A stretch of DNA of 11,316 bases from JBDKJS01 sp039806065. Its GTDB lineage: Bacteria; Bacteroidota; Bacteroidia; AKYH767-A; 2013-40CM-41-45. The translations under genes were made by a program, and so were the position numbers. Shown here in pieces: positions 1-6,261 of the stretch. The notes beneath the pieces were generated by a model. The model was given only the letters and a program-made list of their open reading frames with translations. It ran no database searches and had not been told where the DNA came from. The first letter of the stretch is position 1, and each line of letters opens with the position of its first letter. The DNA is taken from positions 1 through 11,316 of the forward strand of contig JBDKJS010000010.1 of assembly GCA_039806065.1 (NCBI GenBank), in the 5' to 3' direction.

Positions 1-344
1 TTTACACTGCATTGAATAGAATAGAAGAGAAGACAAAGGAAAGCGGATTAGACACTTGGAAAAAGGCAATGACAAATGTGATGCCCACTGTGGAAGTGCG
101 CAGCCGTAGGGTAGGAGGGGCTACTTTCCAAATCCCTACAGAGATTAGACCAGACAGAAGAATATCGTTAAGCATAAAATGGTTGATTTCATATTCACGC
201 AATCGCAATGAAAAATCAATGGCTGAAAAATTGGCCAACGAAATCATAGCAGCTGCTAAAAATGAAGGATCGGCAGTAAAGAAGAAAGAAGACGTTCACA
301 GAATGGCGGAAGCAAATAAGGCATTCGCCCACTTTAAAGTTTAA
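1..344 (+). CDS. rpsG: 30S ribosomal protein S7 (uS7), 3' part
   Basis: Ribosomal protein S7 nucleates assembly of the 30S head by binding the 3' major domain of 16S rRNA and lines the E site. The gene runs in from the left edge; its frame begins at base 3 and gives 113 residues up to the TAA at 342-344. The family is usually about 155 residues, so roughly the first 40 are missing. The diagnostic stretch is VEVRSRRVGGATFQIPTEIR, followed by the helical region with SIKWLISYSR and a C-terminal HRMAEANKAFAHFKV, all typical of uS7. The TTG at 12-14 that could be read as a start is an internal Leu codon, because the conserved frame continues upstream of it. It lies 170 bp before fusA, which is the classic str order (rpsL is expected just outside the window). 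Identification is secure; only the start is unseen. Confidence 0.97.
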   Translation, partial: YTALNRIEEKTKESGLDTWKKAMTNVMPTVEVRSRRVGGATFQIPTEIRPDRRISLSIKWLISYSRNRNEKSMAEKLANEIIAAAKNEGSAVKKKEDVHRMAEANKAFAHFKV

Positions 345-347
345 AAA

Positions 348-379
348 AACAGATCAATTAAAGATACGTTCTTTCTGTT
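348..379 (+). promoter_or_regulatory. possible weak RNA hairpin after rpsG
   Basis: An outer arm AACAG (348-352) pairs with CTGTT (375-379). An inner arm AAAGA (360-364) pairs with TCTTT (370-374) around a five-base loop TACGT. The two 3' arms are contiguous, while the 5' arms are separated by a seven-base bulge (353-359). It begins four bases after the rpsG stop codon. The stem is AT-rich and has no U-tract, so a terminator is unlikely. An mRNA processing site, a 3'-end stabiliser or chance are all possible. Confidence 0.25.
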
Positions 380-487
380 AAGGATAATAATAGTAATAGG
401 GTAGGTTATCATCTTATTTCAATCGATTAACTAATCAGTGAATAAAGGATTAAAGTGGTCGGTTATCACTAACTAAGAAAAAACTAT

Positions 488-501
488 CGTTAAGATTAAC
501 G
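488..501 (+). promoter_or_regulatory. perfect dyad CGTTAA-GA-TTAACG before fusA
   Basis: Two 6-base arms are perfectly complementary across a 2-base spacer, ending 13 bases before the fusA ATG. A two-base loop is too small for a stable RNA hairpin, so if it functions it is more likely a DNA site for a dimeric protein. A second, smaller dyad with the same 2-base spacing (GATTA-AC-TAATC) lies at 425-436. Function is unknown, and chance is plausible in AT-rich DNA. Confidence 0.25.
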
Positions 502-514
502 GATAAATAATCAA

Positions 515-2644
515 ATGAGCAGAGACCTCAGATTTACAAGAAACATTGGGATAGCGGCCCATATCGATGCTGGTAAAACAACTACTACCGAGCGTATATT
601 ATATTACTCTGGCGTGAACCACAAAATAGGTGAAGTACACGATGGAGCATCTACTATGGATTGGATGGTGCAAGAGGCTGAGCGTGGTATCACCATAACA
701 TCAGCAGCCACTACAGTTCCATGGAATTACCGCAATAATAAATATCAGATTAATATTATAGATACTCCAGGTCACGTTGACTTTACGGTTGAGGTAAATC
801 GTTCACTACGTGTATTGGATGGGTTGGTATTTTTATTTAGTGCAGTTGATGGCGTAGAGCCTCAGTCAGAAACTAACTGGCGTTTGGCGAATAACTACAA
901 TGTGGCCCGTTTAGGATTTGTGAATAAAATGGATCGTTCGGGAGCCGATTTTTTAAATGTAGTAAAACAAGTAAAAGAAATGTTGGGCAGTAATGCTGTT
1001 CCATTGCAATTGCCAATAGGTGCTGAAGACAATTTCAAAGGAGTGGTTGATTTGATCAACTTCCGAGGAATGATTTGGAATGAAGCAGACAAAGGAATGA
1101 CCTATGAAGTGGTAGAAATACCAGCAGAAATGATAGAAGAAGCTAAGGAGTGGAGAGAAAAATTACTTGAAGCAGTATCAGAGTATGACGATAAGCTGAT
1201 GGAAAAATTCTTTGAAGATCCCACCTCCATATCTGAACGTGAAATATTGGATGCGTTGCGCAAGGCAGTAATCGATATGAAGATTGTGCCGATGCTTTGC
1301 GGTTCATCATTTAAAAATAAGGGAGTGCAAACCATGCTTGATTTAGTGATGGAACTTTTGCCAAGCCCACTAGACAAGAAAAACATTACCGGTACCAACC
1401 CAGATACAGGCGAAGAAGTAACTAGAAAACCTAGCTATGATGAACCTTTTACTGCTTTGGCATTTAAAATAGCTACTGATCCATTCGTGGGGCGCCTAGC
1501 GTTTATGCGCGCCTATTCAGGTAAACTAGATGCTGGATCGTATGTGCTGAACACACGTAGTGGTAACAAGGAGCGTATTTCTCGTATTTTTCAAATGCAT
1601 GCCAATAAGCAAAATCCTATCGAATCGTTAGGCGCGGGTGATATTGGAGCTGCTGTAGGATTTAAAGATATTAAAACAGGCGATACGCTTTGCGATGAGA
1701 AAAATCCTATCGTATTAGAAGCGATGAACTTCCCTGATCCAGTAATTGGATTGGCCGTTGAACCAAAAACGCAAGCCGACTCTGATAAATTGGGAATGGC
1801 ATTGGCTAAATTAGCAGAAGAAGATCCAACCTTTAAAGTATCAACGGATGAAGATTCGGGCCAAACCATCATCAGCGGAATGGGAGAACTTCACTTAGAA
1901 ATTATAGTAGATCGTTTGAGACGTGAATTCAAGGTAGAGTGTAACCAGGGAGCTCCTCAGGTATCATATAAAGAAACGCTTACTGCTAGCGCCACCCATC
2001 GCGAAACGTATAAGAAGCAAACAGGTGGTCGCGGTAAATTTGCAGATATACAGTTTGAATTAGGTCCAGTAGATCAAGATTGGGTAGAAAAAGGAGGCAA
2101 AGGATTGCAGTTTGTAAATGAAATTACTGGTGGTAATATTCCAAGAGAATTTATTCCTTCGGTGCAGAAAGGCTTTGACTCAGCCATGAGCAATGGAGTG
2201 CTAGCAGGCTACACCATCGATACCATGAAGGTAAGATTGTTTGATGGATCCTACCATGCGGTCGATTCAGATTCACTTTCCTTTGAAATAGCTGCAAGAA
2301 TTGGATTTAAGGATGCGGCAGTGAAATGTAAGCCAGTATTACTTGAACCCATCATGAAAGTAGAAGTGGTAACGCCTGATGCAAACATGGGAGATGTAAT
2401 GGGAGATTTAAATAGAAGAAGAGGACAATTAGAAGGAATGGATACTCGTGCTGGTGCACAAGTAATAAAGGCCAAGGTACCATTAGCCGAAATGTTTGGC
2501 TATGTAACCACGCTAAGAACCATTACCTCTGGTCGTGCTACATCAACAATGGAATTCAGCCATTTTGCTGAAGCACCAAGAAATATGGCAGAAGAGGTAA
2601 TAGCTAAGGCAAAAGGAAAATCTAAAACAGAAAACGTAAGTTAA
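515..2644 (+). CDS. fusA: Elongation factor G (EF-G)
   Basis: EF-G is the translational GTPase that moves tRNAs and mRNA through the ribosome after peptide bond formation and, with ribosome recycling factor, splits spent ribosomes. It is 709 residues, in the normal range. The G-domain motifs are all intact: G1 AHIDAGKT at residues 15-22, G2 RGITI with its key Thr at 60, G3 DTPGH at 83-87 (the catalytic-type His is 87), G4 NKMD at 137-140, and G5 GSS at 263-265. The remaining length covers the G' insert and domains II to V, with the domain IV signature TGGRGKFADIQFE and the domain V run LNRRRGQLEGMD. The ATG at 515 gives the conserved N-terminus MSRDLRFTRNIGIAAHIDAG, and no SD precedes it. It sits between rpsG and rpsJ with no tuf gene following, as is usual in Bacteroidota. 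Nothing suggests a second, divergent EF-G paralogue. Confidence 0.99.
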   Translation: MSRDLRFTRNIGIAAHIDAGKTTTTERILYYSGVNHKIGEVHDGASTMDWMVQEAERGITITSAATTVPWNYRNNKYQINIIDTPGHVDFTVEVNRSLRVLDGLVFLFSAVDGVEPQSETNWRLANNYNVARLGFVNKMDRSGADFLNVVKQVKEMLGSNAVPLQLPIGAEDNFKGVVDLINFRGMIWNEADKGMTYEVVEIPAEMIEEAKEWREKLLEAVSEYDDKLMEKFFEDPTSISEREILDALRKAVIDMKIVPMLCGSSFKNKGVQTMLDLVMELLPSPLDKKNITGTNPDTGEEVTRKPSYDEPFTALAFKIATDPFVGRLAFMRAYSGKLDAGSYVLNTRSGNKERISRIFQMHANKQNPIESLGAGDIGAAVGFKDIKTGDTLCDEKNPIVLEAMNFPDPVIGLAVEPKTQADSDKLGMALAKLAEEDPTFKVSTDEDSGQTIISGMGELHLEIIVDRLRREFKVECNQGAPQVSYKETLTASATHRETYKKQTGGRGKFADIQFELGPVDQDWVEKGGKGLQFVNEITGGNIPREFIPSVQKGFDSAMSNGVLAGYTIDTMKVRLFDGSYHAVDSDSLSFEIAARIGFKDAAVKCKPVLLEPIMKVEVVTPDANMGDVMGDLNRRRGQLEGMDTRAGAQVIKAKVPLAEMFGYVTTLRTITSGRATSTMEFSHFAEAPRNMAEEVIAKAKGKSKTENVS

Positions 2645-2676
2645 TATTTAAACCAATTAAAGTCGTTCTTAAAACT

Positions 2677-2985
2677 ATGGCTCAAAGAATCAGAATAAAG
2701 CTGAAATCATACGATCACAATTTAGTGGACAAGTCAGCAGAAAAAATTGTAAAAACTGTAAAAATCACAGGCGCAGTAGTAAATGGACCAATTCCATTAC
2801 CCACTAATAAGAAAATCTTTACAGTGTTGCGTTCGCCCCATGTAAACAAAAAGGCACGTGAGCAATTTCAGTTATGTTCGTATAAGCGTTTGCTAGACAT
2901 TTATAATTCATCAGCCAAAACTGTTGATGCACTTATGAAATTAGAGCTGCCAAGTGGAGTGGAAGTTGAAATAAAAGCTTCGTAA
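2677..2985 (+). CDS. rpsJ: 30S ribosomal protein S10 (uS10)
   Basis: S10 is part of the 30S head. In other bacteria it also partners NusB and NusG in transcription antitermination and transcription-translation coupling. The protein is 102 residues, the usual length. It starts MAQRIRIKLKSYDH, carries the long loop region GPIPLPTNKKIFTVLRSPHV, and continues with KKAREQFQLCSYKRLLDI, all diagnostic for uS10. The ATG at 2677 follows fusA by 32 bp with no SD; adenine occupies position -3. It opens the S10 cluster, which in this phylum is simply appended to fusA, so it probably lacks a strong promoter of its own. One Cys (in QLCSYKR) is not a metal site. Identification is secure. Confidence 0.99.
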   Translation: MAQRIRIKLKSYDHNLVDKSAEKIVKTVKITGAVVNGPIPLPTNKKIFTVLRSPHVNKKAREQFQLCSYKRLLDIYNSSAKTVDALMKLELPSGVEVEIKAS

Positions 2986-3026
2986 ATTAAGTAAACTATT
3001 AAATTATATAATTAAATAAAAATATA

Positions 3027-3644
3027 ATGTCAGGTATCATCGGAAAAAAAGTTGGGATGACTAGCATCTACAGTGCAGAGGGTAATAATATCCCTTGCAC
3101 CGTTATAGCCGCTGGCCCATGCGTGGTAACTCAGGTAAAAACTGTGGCTACTGATGGTTATGATGCAGTTCAATTAAGCTTTGACGAGAAGAAAGAAAAG
3201 CACACAACTAAAGCAGCACAAGGTCATTTTAAAAAGGCATCAACTACACCAAAGCGCAAGCTTGTAGAATTCAGGAACTTTGAGAATGTTCCGGCACTAG
3301 GCACAACAGTAAGTGCTGATTTATTTGCTGCAGGAGATTTTGTAGATGTGGTGGGAACAAGTAAGGGAAAAGGTTTTCAAGGAGTAGTAAAAAGACATAA
3401 CTTCAGCGGGGTAGGTATGCAAACCCACGGACAGCATAACAGGTTGCGAGCACCCGGATCATTGGGAGCATCCTCATGGCCATCACGCGTATTCAAGGGA
3501 ATGCGCATGGCAGGTCATATGGGACACGCGCGAGTGAAAGTGCAAAACTTAGAAATAGTAAAAGTAATGGCAGAGCAAAATTTGATACTCATCAAAGGAG
3601 CCCTTCCAGGACATAATGGTTCATACGTAATACTTGAAAAGTAA
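3027..3644 (+). CDS. rplC: 50S ribosomal protein L3 (uL3)
   Basis: L3 is an early-assembly protein that binds near the 3' end of 23S rRNA and sends a long loop toward the peptidyl transferase centre. At 205 residues it is of normal length. Visible signatures are the N-terminus MSGIIGKKVGMTSIYS, the central DVVGTSKGKGFQGVVKRH (107-124), THGQHNRLRAPGSLG (133-147) and VFKGMRMAGHMG (155-166). In E. coli L3 the tip of the loop reads GSIGQNQTPG and carries the PrmB-methylated Gln. Here the matching segment is GSLGASSWPS, so both Gln positions are Ala or Ser (148 and 150), a variant I recall as usual for Bacteroidota. The stop codon is one base from the rplD ATG, so the two genes are probably translationally coupled. 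Confidence 0.98.
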   Translation: MSGIIGKKVGMTSIYSAEGNNIPCTVIAAGPCVVTQVKTVATDGYDAVQLSFDEKKEKHTTKAAQGHFKKASTTPKRKLVEFRNFENVPALGTTVSADLFAAGDFVDVVGTSKGKGFQGVVKRHNFSGVGMQTHGQHNRLRAPGSLGASSWPSRVFKGMRMAGHMGHARVKVQNLEIVKVMAEQNLILIKGALPGHNGSYVILEK

Positions 3645-3645
3645 G

Positions 3646-4275
3646 ATGGAATTATCAGTATTAAACATAGCCGGAAAAGAAACCGGAAAGAAAGTGAAGC
3701 TCAACGATAGCATTTTTGGAGCTGAGCCCAATGATCACGCAATTTATTTGGATGTAAAGCAGTTTTTAGCGCACCAACGTCAAGGAACACACAAATCAAA
3801 AGAGCGTGCAGAAATTGCTCGCACCACAAAAAAGTTAAAGAGACAGAAAGGTACAGGAGGAGCTCGTGCAGGATCTATGAAGTCACCATTGTTTGTTGGA
3901 GGTGGTCGTGCATTTGGACCTCGCCCTCGTGATTACTCATTTAAGTTAAATAAAAAATTAAAGCGTTTAGCCCGTATATCAGCATTGAGCTACAAGGCAA
4001 AAGCTAGCGGCATAGTTGTATTAGAAGATCTTAAAATGGATTCACCTAAAACAAAGAACTATGTAGATATGCTTAATAATTTAAAGCTTAATGATAAACG
4101 TGTACTGGTAATTTTGCCGGGTAATGACAAGAATGTAGTTTTATCAGCACGCAACGTTCAAAAAAATAAGGTAGTTAATGCCATAGACATCAATACCTAT
4201 GATGTGGTAAATGCAGCAAGCATAGTATTAACTCAGAGTTCAATTTCAATTTTAGAATCAAATCTACTCAAATAA
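3646..4275 (+). CDS. rplD: 50S ribosomal protein L4 (uL4)
   Basis: L4 binds domain I of 23S rRNA and its extended loop lines the constriction of the nascent-peptide exit tunnel. In E. coli it also represses its own S10 operon. The ATG at 3646 gives 209 residues starting MELSVLNIAGKETGKK, the typical Bacteroidota N-terminus. An in-frame TTG at 3634 would add four residues inside the end of rplC and is rejected. The tunnel loop is at about residues 62-100, rich in Lys, Arg and Gly (KLKRQKGTGGARAG, then GGGRAFGPRPRDYSFKLN). The globular part follows, with VLEDLKM and VLVILPGND. The gene begins one base after the rplC stop, and its TAA directly abuts the rplW ATG. No E. coli-type S10 leader could be recognised upstream of rpsJ, so L4 autoregulation here is unproven. 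Confidence 0.98.
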   Translation: MELSVLNIAGKETGKKVKLNDSIFGAEPNDHAIYLDVKQFLAHQRQGTHKSKERAEIARTTKKLKRQKGTGGARAGSMKSPLFVGGGRAFGPRPRDYSFKLNKKLKRLARISALSYKAKASGIVVLEDLKMDSPKTKNYVDMLNNLKLNDKRVLVILPGNDKNVVLSARNVQKNKVVNAIDINTYDVVNAASIVLTQSSISILESNLLK

Positions 4276-4566
4276 ATGAGCACACTTAAAAGGCCTATTA
4301 TTACTGAGAAGGCAACTCGCCTAAGCGAGAAGACCGGCAAATACTCTTTCGTGGTAGCAAAAGAAGCTAACAAGATCGAGATAAAGAATGCAGTAGAAAA
4401 AATGTACAATGTTACTGTAGAAGAGGTAAATACTATTACCATGCCTGCAAAAATTAAAACGCGCTATACTACCAAAGGGATGACCGTTGGGCGTAAGGGC
4501 GGCATTAAAAAAGCAGTCATTACATTGAAAAAAGGAGAAACCATTGATTTCTATAGTAATATTTAA
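4276..4566 (+). CDS. rplW: 50S ribosomal protein L23 (uL23)
   Basis: L23 sits at the rim of the peptide exit tunnel, where it docks trigger factor and the signal recognition particle. The protein is 96 residues, normal for the family. It shows KRPIITEKATRLSEKTGKYSF near the N-terminus and the conserved segment KIEIKNAVEKMYNVTVEEVNT, followed by the basic loop with KTRYTTKGMTVGRKGG. The start codon immediately follows the rplD stop (TAAATG, no spacer), so ribosomes finishing rplD can reinitiate. Of the 20 visible starts it is one of six without A at position -3, where the base is T from the upstream stop codon; this fits dependence on coupling. Antisense reading frames over this gene are shadows. 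Confidence 0.98.
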   Translation: MSTLKRPIITEKATRLSEKTGKYSFVVAKEANKIEIKNAVEKMYNVTVEEVNTITMPAKIKTRYTTKGMTVGRKGGIKKAVITLKKGETIDFYSNI

Positions 4567-4587
4567 ATCCATTAAGAAAAAATTACA

Positions 4588-5412
4588 ATGGCAGTAAAAA
4601 AATTAAAACCAATTACTCCCAGTCAACGCCACACAACAGTTGACTCGTATGACGATATCACTACCAATATTCCAGAGAAATCGTTGTTAGTTCCGATAAA
4701 AAAGTCGGGCGGTAGAAATAACACAGGTAAAATGACCATGCGCTATTTAGGAGGCGGTCATAAGCAGCGTTACCGTTTGATTGATTTCAAGCGTGAAAAG
4801 TTTGGCATAGAAGGAACCGTGAAAACGATAGAGTATGATCCGAACAGAACTGCACGTATAGCACTCGTATTTTACAAGGATGGGGAGAAGCGTTATATCA
4901 TAGCTCCAAACGGACTAAAGGTAGATCAAAAGATCATGTCGGGAAGTACTGCTGCACCAGAGATTGGAAATTCACTTTATCTAAAAGATGTTCCATTGGG
5001 AACCTTGATTCACAATATTGAATTGAGACCAGGTCAAGGAGCTATATTGGCACGCAGTGCAGGATCCTACGCTCAATTGTTAGCACGCGATGGAAAGTAT
5101 GCAGTTATTAAAATGCCTTCAGGTGAAACACGTATGATTCTTATTTCATGCCTCGCCACCATAGGTACTGTATCCAATGCTGACCACAACCAGGAAAGTT
5201 TGGGTAAAGCAGGGAGAAGCCGTTGGGCAGGTCGTAGACCAAGAGTTAGAGGTGTAGCGATGAATCCTGTAGATCACCCAATGGGTGGTGGCGAAGGTCG
5301 CGCATCAGGAGGTCATCCACGTTCACGTAAGGGATTACTTGCAAAAGGCTATAAGACTAGAACGCCAAAAAAGGACTCTAATAAGTACATTATAGAGAAG
5401 AGAAAAAAATAA
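4588..5412 (+). CDS. rplB: 50S ribosomal protein L2 (uL2)
   Basis: L2 is one of the most conserved ribosomal proteins, needed for subunit association and for building the peptidyl transferase centre. At 274 residues it matches the family length. The OB-like N-terminal domain includes GGGHKQRYRLIDFKR (55-69). The SH3-like domain includes IELRPGQGAILARSAGSYAQ (144-163). The C-terminal signature VRGVAMNPVDHPMGGGEGR lies at 220-238. The universally conserved His corresponding to E. coli His229 is present at 230, in VDHP. The next His of the E. coli motif DHPHGG is replaced by Met (232), a variant I recall as common in Bacteroidota. The gene follows rplW by 21 bp with an A-rich leader and no SD. 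Confidence 0.99.
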   Translation: MAVKKLKPITPSQRHTTVDSYDDITTNIPEKSLLVPIKKSGGRNNTGKMTMRYLGGGHKQRYRLIDFKREKFGIEGTVKTIEYDPNRTARIALVFYKDGEKRYIIAPNGLKVDQKIMSGSTAAPEIGNSLYLKDVPLGTLIHNIELRPGQGAILARSAGSYAQLLARDGKYAVIKMPSGETRMILISCLATIGTVSNADHNQESLGKAGRSRWAGRRPRVRGVAMNPVDHPMGGGEGRASGGHPRSRKGLLAKGYKTRTPKKDSNKYIIEKRKK

Positions 5413-5445
5413 TCTAATTAACCAATAATATAAGCACTAAATAGA

Positions 5446-5712
5446 ATGCCACGTTCACTCAAAAAAGGACCCTATATAGCTCATCATCTTGAGAAGAAGG
5501 TAGTAACCATGAATGACAGCAAGAAAAAAACTGTTATCAAAACATGGTCACGTAGAAGTATGATTTCTCCAGATTTTGTAGGTCATACATTTGCAGTTCA
5601 TAATGGTAATAAATTTATACCGGTATATGTTACTGAAAATATGGTAGGCCATAAGTTAGGTGAATTTGCACCTACTCGTACATTTAGAGGACATGGTGGA
5701 AACCGTAAATAA
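5446..5712 (+). CDS. rpsS: 30S ribosomal protein S19 (uS19)
   Basis: S19 lies on top of the 30S head, contacts S13 and forms bridges to the 50S subunit near the A-site tRNA. The product is 88 residues, within the normal 87-93. It begins MPRSLKKGPYIAHHLEKKV and carries the signature KTWSRRSMISPDFVGHTFAVHNG followed by MVGHKLGEFAPTRTFRGHGG; each half is diagnostic. The start at 5446 is fixed by the conserved N-terminus right after the ATG. The spacer from rplB is 33 bp and the one to rplV is 35 bp, both AT-rich and SD-free. The order rplB-rpsS-rplV is universal for S10 clusters. Nothing is unusual. Confidence 0.99.
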   Translation: MPRSLKKGPYIAHHLEKKVVTMNDSKKKTVIKTWSRRSMISPDFVGHTFAVHNGNKFIPVYVTENMVGHKLGEFAPTRTFRGHGGNRK

Positions 5713-5747
5713 CTAATACACCCAACTATCAAATTATATACAATAAA

Positions 5748-6239
5748 ATGGGAGCAAGAAAAAGAGAAACAGCTGAGAAGCGCAAAGAAATATTGAAATC
5801 AACCGCGATAGCGCGCTTGGTGAATGTTCCAACATCGCCACGGAAGATGCGTGTGGTAGCAGATCTAATCAGAGGCAAGGAAGTTACGCAAGCCATGAAT
5901 ATATTACGATACAATGCCAAAGCTCCAGCTGGGCCATTACAAAAATTACTTCAAACCGCTATTTTCAACTGGGAAGCAAAGTCAGGCGATAAAATAGAAG
6001 AAGGAAAAATCTACATCAAAACAATCAATGTAGATAGTGCTAGAATGCTTAAGCGACTAAGACCTGCACCTCAAGGTCGCGGTCATAGAATTCGCAAACG
6101 TTCTAACCACGTAACTATCATACTTGATAACATAGCCTCAAAGGCTCCAGTTACAGCTGCACCGATTGTTGCTGAGGAACCAGCAAAGAAGCCGGCAAAA
6201 AAGGCGGTGAAGAAAACAACAAAAAAAGAAGATAAATAA
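5748..6239 (+). CDS. rplV: 50S ribosomal protein L22 (uL22) with basic C-terminal tail
   Basis: L22 touches all six 23S rRNA domains and, with L4, forms the constriction of the exit tunnel. Residues 20-131 form the conserved core, with NVPTSPRKMRVVADLIRG (26-43), the helix ending LLQTAIFNWE, and the long beta-hairpin RLRPAPQGRGHRIRKRSNH (103-121) that reaches the tunnel. The N-terminus MGARKRETAEKRKE is the usual Bacteroidota extension. At 163 residues the protein is clearly longer than the roughly 110 of E. coli. The extra length is a low-complexity tail (132-163): an Ala/Pro/Val stretch, then repeated AKK/KK units (EEPAKKPAKKAVKKTTKK) ending EDK. Such a tail is likely disordered and near the solvent surface, but that is inference. 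The gene is 22 bp before rpsC, which also has a repetitive basic tail. Confidence 0.97.
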   Translation: MGARKRETAEKRKEILKSTAIARLVNVPTSPRKMRVVADLIRGKEVTQAMNILRYNAKAPAGPLQKLLQTAIFNWEAKSGDKIEEGKIYIKTINVDSARMLKRLRPAPQGRGHRIRKRSNHVTIILDNIASKAPVTAAPIVAEEPAKKPAKKAVKKTTKKEDK

Positions 6240-6261
6240 ATAAGTATATTCAAATCAACAA

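Larger units (their letters stand above)
345..514 (+). other. rpsG-fusA intergenic region, 170 bp
   Basis: This is the longest non-coding stretch in the window, against at most 41 bp for every other spacer. I see no ORF of credible length in it on either strand. It contains a possible hairpin (348-379), a 5-bp dyad (425-436), a 6-bp dyad beside the fusA start (488-501), and two direct copies of GGTTATCA (404-411 and 461-468). No good match to the Bacteroidota sigma-A promoter (TTG near -33 and TAnnTTTG near -7) could be found: the sequence TTTG does not occur here. There is no G+C-rich stem followed by a U-run, so it does not look like an intrinsic terminator. It may be a leader or internal regulatory segment for fusA, but that is inference from size and symmetry only. 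Confidence 0.5.

Noticed and set aside
12..14. TTG as the start of a complete 110-residue gene at the left edge
   Set aside because: The S7 frame continues upstream to base 3 (Tyr-Thr-Ala-Leu) and the protein would lack its conserved N-terminal region, so this is an internal codon of a truncated gene.
163..494. 10-base repeat TATCGTTAAG in rpsG (163-172) and before fusA (485-494)
   Set aside because: One copy is constrained by S7 codons and the sequence is AT-rich; two copies of a 10-mer do not stand out without statistics.
895..2475. Several minus-strand reading frames of 65-98 codons inside fusA
   Set aside because: They sit opposite a complete, highly conserved EF-G gene and show no recognisable domain.
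3634..3645. Upstream TTG start for rplD adding four residues
   Set aside because: It lies inside the rplC coding end; the ATG at 3646 gives the family-typical MELSVLN N-terminus.
4233..4572. Two overlapping minus-strand reading frames across the rplD-rplW junction
   Set aside because: Both lie opposite firmly identified ribosomal protein genes, overlap each other, and their hydrophobic look is what antisense of Lys/Glu-rich AT-rich genes produces.
2986..5747. Shared AAATTATATA in the rplC and rplV leaders
   Set aside because: The spacers are almost pure A/T, so a 10-base match is easily chance, and the surrounding bases do not align.
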